Source: Sphingomonadales bacterium (GTDB lineage: Bacteria; Pseudomonadota; Alphaproteobacteria; Sphingomonadales; Sphingomonadaceae). From it: DNA of 64,000 nucleotides. A program made the position numbers and the translations under genes. The stretch covers positions 62,001-126,000 of the forward strand of contig JAIXUQ010000034.1 of the NCBI GenBank assembly GCA_027483465.1. Reading direction: 5' to 3'. Of the stretch, positions 1 to 12,000 are shown piece by piece; the first letter of the stretch is position 1, and each line of letters begins with the position of its first letter. The notes beneath the pieces were generated by a model. The model was given only the letters and a program-made list of their open reading frames with translations. It was not told the origin of the DNA and did no database searches.

Positions 1-3000
1 CTCACCTCCAACGCCACCGTGCGGTCACGCGATGTCGGCCAGGCCATTGCCTCCACGGGCCAGCTTGATGTGGCCCGCAACCTTGCGGTGTTTGCCGGCG
101 AAAACGCCTTCATCGGCGCCACCAATGGCCAACTGCTTGAGGTGACGGGCGACATTCTGGCCGATGCCTCCAATCGGTTCAGCGCCGGCAACGGGGCCAA
201 CCGCACCGCCGGCGCGGCCTCGGTGCTGGCCAGCGACGGCAATGTCTCGGTGCTGGGCAATATCGTCGTCAGGGCCGATGGCATCGGCGATAATGCCAGC
301 GCCGCAGGACAGGCCGGCGGCACCGGCACCGGCGGCAGCGCCCAGGTGAGTGTGGCAAGCGGCGGCTCCCTGCAGGCCACCACGGTCACCATCAGCGCCA
401 CCGGCACCGGCGGCACCGCAGCCCAGGGCCGCGGCGGCGCGGCCGTGGGCGGCATTGCCATCTTCCAGCAGGCGGCCGGCACCACCCTGCAACTGGAAAC
501 CGATCTGGTGATCGATGCCGGGGCCACCAGCAGCCAGGGTGCCGATGGCCAGCCCACCGGCAACGCCAGCGGCGGCCTGGCCCAGGCGACATTTTCCACA
601 TCCAACAACATCAACGGCGGCCTCAGCATCACCAGCAACGCGCTGGCCAGCCCCGGCCAGCGCCAGGTGCCGCTGCAAACCGGCGGTGCCACCATCCAGG
701 GCGGCGCAGCCCGGCTGAGCGTGCTCGATGGCGGCGGCATTGGCGCCTTGTCCCTCAACATCAGCGCCACGGCCGGTGCCATCGGCAGCGGCGGCGGCAT
801 TGATTATCGCGGCGGCATCGCCGAAATCCTCGCCAACAGCAGCAGCGATGGCGTGGCCGTGGCCATCGCCGGCAGCGCCGCACTGGATGCGCGCGCCTTT
901 GGTGCCGATGGCCTTGCCGGCGGCGCGCGCGACGGCGGCACTGCCACCGGTGGTGCGGCCCGCATCGTGGTCGATGGCAATGCCAATGTGCTGTTCAACA
1001 CCAATCTGCTGCTGAATGCCTCCGCCACGGGCGGCAATGGCGTGGGCATTGGCAATGGCGGCAGCGCCACCGGCGGCACCACCCGCATCGCGCTGGCGTC
1101 CGGCGGGCTTTCGGTGGCCGGTCCGGTGGAAATGCGCGCCGAAGCCTTTGGCGGCAGCGGCTTGAACGGCGGCGCGGCCACCGCCAGCAACGCCAATGCC
1201 GGCTTTGCCCCGGCGGTTGATCTTTTCTATGGCACCGCCGGCCAACCCGGCCAGACCGGCATCGACATCCTGGGCGGGCCGCTGATCCTGGCGGCCCGCG
1301 CGCTGGGCGGGGCGGGCAGCAATGCCGGCACCGGCGGCGCTGCCACCGGCGGCAGCATCGTGGTTGATCTGCGCTCCCAAAGCCATCAGGCCAGCGGCAT
1401 CAGCATCGATGCCGGGGTGAGCGGCGGCAACGCCGCGCTGGGCGGCAATGCCGTGGGCAGCGATGTTTCGCTGGTGCTGTTCAACAGCGTGCTCGACAGC
1501 CAGGGCAGCTTCACCATCGATGCCTCGGCCCAGGGTGGGGAGGCGCTGGCCCAGCCGGTGGCCAATGGCGGCACCGGCGGCAATGCCCAGTTTGGCAGCG
1601 TGCAGATGGTGCTGCGCGGCCAGCCGGGGACAACGGCCAACCTGCTGGCGCCCTCACTCACCATCAATGCCAATGTGACCGGCGGCGATGGCGGTTTCTC
1701 CTCTGGCGGCATCGGTGGTGCCGGCGGCCTCGCCAATGCGCGCGGGGTGGGTCAGGGCCTGTCAATCCTGGGCCAGGCCGGCGATACCGCCATCACGCTG
1801 GGCAGCACCAGCATCAACCATGCGGCCATTGGTGGCCGCGGCGGCAACACCGATACCGGCAGGCTGGGCGATGGCGGTGCCGCCACCGGCGGTGCCATCA
1901 CGCTGGGCCTGTCAAGCGGGCCGCTGGGCCCGATTCCCAATCAGGCGCTGATTGATCTGGGCACCCTCAACATCGACGCGCGCAGCCGTGGCGGCGATGC
2001 CGGCGCCTTTGATGGCGGGGTGAATGGCGGCACCGGGGGCACTGCCGGTGGCGGGCAGTTGACCCTGCTGGTGCGCGGCGGCCGCGTGCGCGCCGCCAGC
2101 GCCACCATCGATCTTTCGGCGACGGGCGGCGAGGCCCAGGGCGAAACCCAGTCCGGCGCCGGCGGCAATGCCACCGGCGGCGGCGTCACCGTGCTGGCCA
2201 CCCCGCATTTCACCTCCGGCACGCCGGCCGATCTGCAGATTGCCGGCGCGCTCACCCTTCAACTCAATGGCACCGGCGGCGTTTCCACCAGCGCGCCGGG
2301 CACCGGCCAGGGCGGCAGCTTCAGCTTCACGCTGGGCCAGCATGAAGGCGGCGTGGCAGCGCCCGATGTGGGGGTCGCCACCATTGGCGCACTTGGGGTG
2401 AACGCCGAGGGCATTGGTGGCAATGCCGTCGATGCACGGGCCACGGCCCATGGCCATGGGCTGGGCGGCCAGATCAGCATGACGGCCCAGAATGGCAGCC
2501 TGTCGCTGGGCAGCTTCGAGGCCAGCGTGGCCGGCCGCGGCGGCGCGCGCGGCGACAACGGCACCACATCGGGCGATGGCAGTGGCGGCACCATCCAGCT
2601 GTTTGCCCAGGCCGGCAGCATGGAGGTGGCCGGCCTGGCCAGCCTGTTTGCGCAAGGGCTCAGCGGCAATGCGCTGGGCGGCACGGTGCGGCTGGCGACG
2701 CTGGACAAGGGCAGCCGCATCAGCCTGAAGGGCGATATCGTCAGGCTGGATGCGAGCGGCCTGACCGGCGACAATTCTGGCCAGGCCGGGCCTGGTTCGG
2801 CCACGGGTGGCCTGATCGAGATTGCCAATGTGGGCGATGCCACCATCGAAATGCGCCGGCCCAATGCGAGCGTTGGGGAGCTGGCGATCAATGCCGATGC
2901 GCTGGCGCAAAACATCAGCGGACCCTTGTCGCCCGCCACCGGTGGCCGGATCGCCATCAGCAATGCCGGCACGCTCACGCTTTCGGCCCCCGGTGTGTTG

Positions 3001-6000
3001 GCGCTGGATGTGGATGCCGTGGCCGCTGGCAACAGCAGCAATCCGCTGACCGGCGGTGCGGCCATTGGCGGCGAGGTCAGCCTGGTCAACAGTGGCGGCA
3101 CCCTCACGCTCAACAGCGGATTCAACCGGATCAATATCGGCAGCGGGGCGGAGGCCGGTGATTCAGCGCAGACCGGCGGCCAGGCCACCGGCGGCACGGT
3201 CACGGTGGCGATCACCGGCGGCACCGCCAATTTCAACGCCACCACCCTGGTCTATGACAACGCGTTTGCCGGCAATGCCTCTGCCGGCACGCTGGGCAAC
3301 AGCAGCGGCGGCACGGTCGGCTTCAGCTTTGGCGCGGGCAGCCAGGTCACGATCAGTGGCGATCTGCGCTTTGCAGGCGGTGGCATCGGCCAGACCCGCA
3401 CCGGCACCGCCACCAGCATCACCAGCACCGGCGGCCGGCTGGACGTGACCGGCAATCTCACCGCGATCCAGGATATCTTCATCGACCGGCCGGTGGACGG
3501 CCTGGCCGCCACCGCCGGCAGCCTGACCATCACCACCGCCGACACCACGACCCTGCTGGTGGGTGGCGGCTTCGAGGCCAATTACAGCGTGAATCTGCGC
3601 GGCGGCGGCAATGGCCACAGCGCCACGGCGGGCAGCGTGGCGTGGACCAGCCGCGGCGACATCGAAGTGCTGGGCGGCATCACCATCAGCGCCAGCGCCG
3701 ACATCGCCGCCGGCAGCCTGCAAACCGCCACCGGCGGCGTGGCCGCCATCGATGTGGCGGGCGGGCTGTTCACTGCCGGCGCTGGCCTGTCCATCACCAC
3801 CGGTGCCCAGGGCAGCCCGGCCAGCGGTGCCCAGGCCGGCGTGGCCACCGCCGGGCAGATCAGGCTGACCACGGCGGTGAACAGCCAGATGAGCATCACC
3901 GGCGGGGCGGTGAACCTGGAAAGCAACGCCAACGGCAGCACCGCCAGCGGCGCCGGCCCGGCCACCGGCGGCGATGCCATCGGCGGCAGCATCCTGATCA
4001 ACAGCGCCGGCACGATGATCTTCAACACCGGTGCCGATATCTTCCAGGTGCGCACCGTGGCCACTGGCGGCAACGCGCTGGGCAGCGGCGGCATCGGCGG
4101 CAATGCCACCGGCGGCAGCATCAGCCTGATCACCGGGGTGGACGGCAGTTTCAGCCATGTGCCGCTGTCTCCGGGCGGCGTGCTGCAACTGGAAGTGCAG
4201 GCGATTGCCGGCAATGGCAACGCCGTGGGCGGCAATGCCGTGGGCGGCACCGCGCTGATCAACAGCAGTGGCAGCCTGGGCCTGCCGGGCGGCATCTTGC
4301 TGCTGGCCAACGCCAATGGCGGGCTGGGCGCGCTCAGTGGCAATGCCACCGGCGGCAGCGCCAGCCTGCTGGTGGGCGGCGGCACGCTCACGCTTGCCGG
4401 CGATGCTGTGTTGAGCGCCGAGGCGATCGTGAATGCGCAGGCCGCGCAGGGCAACGGGCGCGGCGGCGCGCTGGCCGTGACCGTGAGCGCCGGCACGCTC
4501 GACATCAGCGGCAATCTGGACCTGCGCGCCAGCGCCAACGGCGATCAGGTGACCGGTGGCGGCATCACCGTGACGTCCGAAGCCGATCTGCGCGTGGGCG
4601 GGATTTTCGTTGCCACCGCCGATGCCGAAACCAGCAGCAGTGGGGCCGCGCCGCTGGCCACCGGCGGCAGCGTGGGCGTGAGCGTGATTGGCGCCACCAG
4701 CCGCCTGACCGTGGCCGACAATATCCGGCTTTCGGCACAAGCCAACGGTGTGGGCGCCAACAGCGCCGCCGCCCTGGCGGGCGGCAGCGTGTTGTTTGCC
4801 AGCGACGGCATCACCAGCCTGAACGGCGCCGAACTGGGCCTGTTCAGCAGCGCCACCTTTGACAGCCCGGCCGGCGGCAATGCCAGCGGCGGCAGCAGCC
4901 GGCTGACCATCGGCGGCGGCAATTTCAGCGCCAACACGCTCGCCATCCTGTCCGAAGGGCTTGGCGGCGAAGGCGGTGGCAACGGCACCGGCGGCATCGC
5001 GCGCATGACCGTGCTGGGCGGCAGCGCCAGCGTCAACGGCGGCTTTGACGTGAGCGCGCAGGGCGTGGGCGGCCTGGGCGCCACCGGCACCGGTGGCATC
5101 GGGCTTGGCGGTGAGGCCGGCCTCACGGCGGGCGGGACTGTCACCCTCGCGCTGGGCAATGCCAATTTCAGGCTGTCTGCCGATGGCTTTGGCGGCGCGT
5201 CGGGCAGCACCCCCGGCGGCGAAGGCCGGGGCGGCAGCGTGCAACTGGCCACCACCGCCAGCACCGGCCGCATCGAGATCACCGCCACCGGCGGGCCCGC
5301 GCTGGCGATCACCGCCGCCGGCCAGGGCGGGGAGGGCAGCACCGGCGGCCTCGGCCGTGGCGGCAGCGCCACGCTGGCCAATGCCGGCACATTGATCCTG
5401 CCGGGCAGCCTCACGCTAAATGCCAGTGCCACCGGCGGCGGCGGCACCACCACCGGCGGCAGCGCCATCGGCGGCACGGCCAGCGCCAGCAACAGCGGCA
5501 GCCTGCCCATCAATGGCCTGCTGCTGGTCAGCGCCAACGCCACCAGCGGCCAGGGTTCGGCCACCGGCAATGCCACCGGCGGCAGCGCCAGCTTCAGCCA
5601 GAGCGGCGGCACCAGCACGATCAGCCAGGATCTGGAACTGCGGGCCGAGGCCAATGTGGTCAACACCCCGGTGCGCGGCACCGCCACCGGCGGCAGCGCG
5701 GTGTTTGCCAACACCGCCGGCACGGTGGGCATCACCGGCAGCCTGCTGCTCGCCGCCCCGGCCGAAGGGCGCGTGGCGCTGGGCGGCAATCTCACCCTCA
5801 CCAGCCTGGGCGCCACCAGCATCGGCGGCAGCGCCGTGCTGCTGGCCAACGGCGCCAGCAATCTGCCCGATCCCACCGCCGCCATCACCGGCGGCGCCGG
5901 CAGCCTCACGGTGGGGGCCAGCGGCAGCCTGGCCATCACCGGCGCCCTCACCGTCAACATCGCGGCGCAAACCGCGATCAGCAATCCCGGCGTCAGCCTC

Positions 6001-9000
6001 AACGCCCGCAGCTTCGTCCTGCAATCGGCCGGCGTGTTCAGCGTCGGCGGTGCCGGCCTGGTGATCAATGCCGCCGCCGGCCCGCTGCAATCCTCTGATC
6101 AGGCCGGCGATGCGGCGGGCGGCGATGTCGAACTCGCCTTCCGTGGCGGCAGCCTCAGCGCCCCCGGCATCAGCGTCAACGCCAGCGCCACCGGCGGCCT
6201 CAACAGCGCCGGCCGCGGCGGCAACGCCACCGCCGGCACCGCGAGCCTGACCATCGATACCGGCACCACCGCCACCATCGGCGGCAGCATCATCCTTGAT
6301 GCCAGCGCGCGCGGCGGCAATGGCGGCGATGGCGGCGCGGCCATCGGCGGCACCGCCAGCCTGTTCGTGGCCGGCAGCCTTACCATCAATTCGGCAAGCA
6401 ACCCGGCGTTCCGCATCGATGCCACCGCGCTGGGCGGCACCGGCAGCATCGGCGGCGCCGCCACCGGCGGCCTCGCGGCGCTCGGCAGCGTTGCCGGCGG
6501 CACCCTGATCGTCAACAGCACCTCCACCACGCCGCTGCGCCCCGATGCCAGCGCCTTTGGCGGGGAGGGCGCCGCCCAGGGTGGCGCCGCCACCGGCGGC
6601 CAGGCCGAATTGCGCAACGGCGGCAGCATCACCCTGCCCACCGGCCTCAACCTGTGGGCGCGGGCCAGCGGCGGCGGCAGTTCCGGCATCGGCGGCGCGG
6701 CCACCGGCGGTGGCGTGCTGCTGGAAAATGCCGGCAGCCTGTCGATCAGCGGTAATCTTGGCCTGTCGATGGCGGCCAGCGGCGGTTCGGGCGGCAGCAC
6801 CGGCAATGCCACCGCCGGCATATTGGCCGGCACCATCACCGCCGGCACGGTGACGGTGCTGGGCGACGTGGCGGCAGACGGCAACGCCAGCGTCAGCCCC
6901 GGCAGCAGCGCGGGCAACGGCACCGGCGGCACGCTTGATCTGCAGATCAATGGCGGCACACTGGATATCGCCGGCAATCTGGGCTTTGCCGTGCGCGGCG
7001 ATGGCCGGGTGGCGCGTTCGGGTGCGCTCAGCCTGGCGGTGGGCGGCCGCCTGCTGGTGGGCGGCAGCATCACCATCGAAGCCCCAGCCGTGAGCAACAT
7101 CGCCGATGCGGCGGCCACCGCCACGGCCGGCACCGCCACCATCCTCGTCAGCGCCGGCGGCGAACTGCGCGCCGCGGGCGTGCAGGCCAATCTGGCCGCC
7201 AGCCTCACCCAGCCCTTCGCCACACTGAACGCGCGTGGCGGCGATTTCAGCCTGTCGGCCTTTGGCACGGTTGATCTGCCGGGCCCCGGCCTTTCGGTTG
7301 ATGGCTTTGCCCGCTTTGTCAGCCCCAATGGCATTGGCGGGGCGGCGCGCGGCGGCAGCTTGCAGGTGCAGGTGGGAGGCGATGGCAGCTTCACGGCCAG
7401 CCAGATCAGCCTGGATGCCAGCGCGATTGCCGGGATCAATTTCGGCGGCGCCGGCGGCAGCGGCATCGGCGGCAGCGCCAGCGTCGAGGTGCTGGGGCCA
7501 TCGGCCAATCTGAATCTGGCCGGCAGGCTGGTGTTGAATGCCGATGCCACCGGCGGCTTTGGCACCGGCGCCGGCGGCAGCGCCACCGGCGGCACCGCCC
7601 GCCTGGCCACCGGCAGCAGCGCCACAATTGCCGGCCTGGTCACGGCCAGCGCCAACGCGGCCGGCCGCAACGGCACCGGCCCCGGCGCCAATGGCGGCGC
7701 GGCCACCGCCGGCAGCGTGCAACTGATCGCGGATGGCGGCACGCTGGCGTTGAATGGTGGTGCCGATCTGGCTGCCCGCGCCATCGCCGGCAGCGGCAGT
7801 GGCGGCGGCCCGGCGTCGGCCGGCGGCAATGGCGGGCTGGCCACCGGCGGCAGCATCGGCGTGCAGGTGCTGCCCGGCGGCAGCATCGGCATCAGCAGCC
7901 TGTTGGCCAATGTGTCGGCCAGCGGCGGTGACGGTGCCACCGGCGGCACCGGCGCCACCGGCAGCACCGGGTTGGCCGGCACCAGCAGCCAGCCCAATGG
8001 CGGCAGCGGTGGCATTGGCGGCACCGGCGGCGCCGGCGGCAGCGGCGGCGATGCCCTGGCCGGCAGCCTCGGCATCGGCACCAGCGCCGCCACCAGCGGC
8101 GGCAGCATCAATATCGCCAGCCTGACGCTCACCGGCTTTGCCACTGCCGGCAGCGGCGGCCAGGGCGGGCAGGGCGGCACCGGCGGCACCGGTGGCCAGG
8201 GTGCCAATGGCGCCTTCGTGCAGGGCCAGCAGCAGCCGGGCGGCCCGTCGATCAACGGCGGCAATGGCGGCCCGGGCGGGCAGGGTGGCAACGGCGGCAC
8301 CGCCGGGGCCGGTGGCACGGCCACCGGCGGCACGCTGCTGCTGGGGGCTGATGGCAATGTGCAGGGCAATGGCTGGCAATTCACCACGCCGGTGATCAGC
8401 GGCACCTTCACCGTGATCGCCGGCGCGGGCGGCGCGGCCGGCACCGGTGGGGTGGGCGGCACGGGCGGCGCCGGCGGCGCGGCCGGCGCGCTGATCGGCC
8501 AGCAGCAAAGCAACGGCCAGCCGGGGCAGGCCGGGGCGGCCGGCTTTGGCGGCTTTGAAGGCCAGTCCGCCAATCCGGGCGCGGCGATTGGCGCCAATCT
8601 GCGCGCCCTGTTCCACAACACCACCCTTTCGGCTCAGCGGATCACGCTGGTGGCCGATGCGGGTGGCCAGGCATCGGGGCTGTTTGGCGTGGGCGGCACC
8701 GCCACCGGCGGCACCGCCGAACTGCGCTTGGACGGCGGCACCAACACGCTGGCACAGATCACGCTCAGCGCCACGGCCCAGGGCGGCAGCAGCGATGCCG
8801 GCACCGGTGGCATCGGCGTTGGCGGCGCCGTGTCACTCACCCTTTTGAATGGCGCCGTGCTCTCGCTGGGCGATGTCGCCACCCCGCTGCAATTGCGCGC
8901 CGATGGCGTGGGCGGTGATGACGCCAATGGCGGCTTTGGCGGCAGCGGCCAGGGCGGCAACATCACCGTGGCGCTCAATGGCGCCGATCTGGCGGTCACC

Positions 9001-12000
9001 GGCGCGGCGCTGCTGTCGGCCGAGGGCGCGGACGGCAGCGTTGCCGGTGCCGACAGCGGCCGGGGCGGCATGGTCAGCCTGCAACTGGCCGGCGACAGCG
9101 ACATGGCGGTCAGCGGCGGGCTCACCCTTTCCAGCCTGGCCGGCAGCGGTGAGGCCTTTGGCGGCACCAGCGAAATCGGCATCGACAGCAGCCGCCTGAC
9201 GGTGGGCGGTGGCCTCAATCTGCTGGCCGGCGCCACCGCCGATGCCACCAGCTTCACCGGCACGGCCAGCGGCGGCACCGCCCGCATCCGGCAGGATGGC
9301 GGCATATTGGATGTGGCCGGGCTGATCCGGCTGGATGTGGCGGCGCTGGCCGCCAGCGGCAGCAGCGCGCAGGGCGGCACGGCCACGGCCGGCACGGTGG
9401 ACGTGGCGGTGAATGCCAGCGGCAGCATCGTGCCGGCATCAATGCGCAGCGGCGGCATGGCGATTCTGGCCACCGCCACCGGCGGCGCCGGCCTGCTTGG
9501 CGCCAGCGGCGGCGATGCCGGCGGGGCCGGGATCAGCCTGCTGGCCAGCAGCAGCAGCGCGACGCTGGAACTGGGCTCGATCAGCCTGGCGGCCGATGTG
9601 GTGGCGGGGGCCGGGGGCGCCGGATCGGTGGGCGGCAACGGCGGGCAGGCCACCGGCGCCAGCATCAATCTGGGCCTGGTTTCGGGCAGTGCCAACGCGC
9701 AGGGCCAGATCAGCGCCAGCAGCATCACGGTTTCGGCCAATGCCACCGGCGGGGCCGGCGGCACCGCGCAAACCATGGGCAGCGCCGGCGGCCAGGGCGG
9801 CGTGGCCACCGGCGGCAGCATCACCCTGCGCAACGAAGGCGGCCTGATCACCACCGGCGCGGTGGTGCTGAATGCCAATGCCACCGGCGGGGCTGGCGGC
9901 AGCCAATCCGGGCTGGGCACGCCGCTGGGCATCGGCGGCAACGGCAGCGGTGGCACTGTGCTGCTGCTCGTCACCCCCAATGCCACGCAGGGCAACAACG
10001 GGATCACCGCGCTTTCCAGCTTGATCGGCAATGCCGGCGGCCTGGGCGGGCTGGGCGGCACCCAGGCCGGCAACGGCATTGGCGGCGTGGTGGCGCTGGA
10101 TGTGGTGCGCCAGGCCACCCGGCCGGGCGATGCCAACAGCGGCGCGCTCACCATTGGCGGCAGCGCCACGCTGGATGCCAGCGGGCGCGGCGGCGGCAGC
10201 GATGGCGGCGGCACGCTGGTGCCCGGCAATGGCAGCGGCGGCCAGGTGCGGCTGGCGGCAGAGGCCGGCAGCATCGATATCGAATCCGATGCCAGCCTGA
10301 GCGCGCGCGGGCTGGGCGGCGCGGCGGTGAACGGCGGCAGCGGCGGCAATGGCCAGATCAGCCTGGCCGCCAGCAGCGCCGGCCAAATCACCCTGCTGGG
10401 CCCGGCCAGCCTGAACGTGAGCGCGCAGGGCGGCGACGGGCTGGACAGCGGCGGTGTGGCCGAAGCCGGCAGCCTGACCATGCTGGCCAGCACGGCCGGC
10501 CGCATCAGCGCCACCGGCGGCCTGTCGCTGTTTGCCGATGGCGAAGGCGGCCTGAACCTGGGCAGCCTGGGCAGCGGCGGCAATGGCACCGGCGGCAGCA
10601 TCAGGGTTTCGGCCAGCGGGGCCGACAGCCTGATCACGCTGGGCGAAACCACGGCCCGGGCCAGTGGCAACGGCACGGCCGGCAACGGCGATGGCGCCGG
10701 CGCCCAGGGCCGGGGCGGGGCCATCGAATTCAGTGCCCTGGCCGGCGGCAGCCTGGCCCTGCAGGGCCCATTGGCGCTGGGCGCCGATGGCCGCGGCGGC
10801 TTTGGCGGCGTGGGTGGCAGCGGGCAGGGCGGCACGCTGCTGCTGGCCGCTGATGATGACGGGGTGATCAGCGGCGGCGCCGATGTGGCGCAATTGCGTG
10901 CCAACGGCCAGGGCGGCGGTGGCAGCGACGGCAGCACCGGGAACGGCGGTGACGGCGAAGGCGGCGGCGTGCGCGTGGTTGCCAGCAAGGGCGGCAGCAT
11001 CACGCTGGGCAGCATCAATCTTTCCGAAGCGCGCGGTGTGGGCGGGGGCGGTGCCAACACCGGCAACGGCGGCACCGGGCGCGGCGGCAGTTTCGTGCTG
11101 GAAGCCATCGGTGGCGGCACGCTCACCACCGGTTCGGCGCATTCCATCACCGCCAGCGGCGAAGGCGGCAGCGCATCGGGCAGCGGCAGCGGCGGGGTTG
11201 GCCTGGGCGGCCAGGCCACGGTGCAGGCCCTGGATGGCGGCACGCTGGCCATGGTGGCCAGCGGCGGCGGCATCGGCATCGGCCTGTTTGCCGATGGGGC
11301 CGGCGGTTCCGGCAGCGGCGCCGGCGGCCTGGGGCAGGGCGGCAGCGTGCTGGTGCTGGTCCAGGGCGGCGGTGCCAGCCTCACGCTGGATGGCCGGTTG
11401 GCCGGGGGCGTCGCGGTCAATCTTTCGGCCTTTGCTTTTGGCGGCAATGGCGGCGTGGATGTGGGCGGTGCCGCGCTTGGCGGCGGGGTGCGCGTGGAAG
11501 CCGATGGCGCGGCCAGCCTGGCGCTGCGCGGCATCAATCTGATCGGCGCGGGTGCCACCGGCGGCGCCAGTGACGAATCCGAAGGCGGCGCCGCGACCGG
11601 CGGCACCCTGGCGCTGCGGCTGGGCGGCGGCCAGGGCGCGCTGCTGGAAACCGGGTTTCTGACGCTGCTGGGAACGGCCCAGGGCGGCAGCAGCGGCATT
11701 GCCGTGGGCGGCGCCGCCACCGGCGGCCGCGTGGAGATCAGCGGCGCGGGCAGCGACGGCAGCCTGCAGACCGGCGGCATCGGCATCAGCCTGACGGCCA
11801 GCGGCGGCATCGGCGAAGGCGGCGGCGCGGCCACCGGCGGGCAGGCCAGCATTGCCACCAGCGGCAGCGGCCCCGGCCCGGTGGTGCGCACCGGCGCGGC
11901 CACCATCGATACGCGCGCCACCGGCGGCGAGGGCCGCAGCCTGGGCGGCGGTGCGGCCAGCGTGGGCGATGTGGCGATCAACGCCGGGGCCGGGCAGATC

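Noticed and set aside
3642-4862. Alternative-frame + strand ORF of 406 aa rich in R/Q/H
   Set aside because: Out-of-frame reading of GGC/CAGC repeats within the giant ORF.
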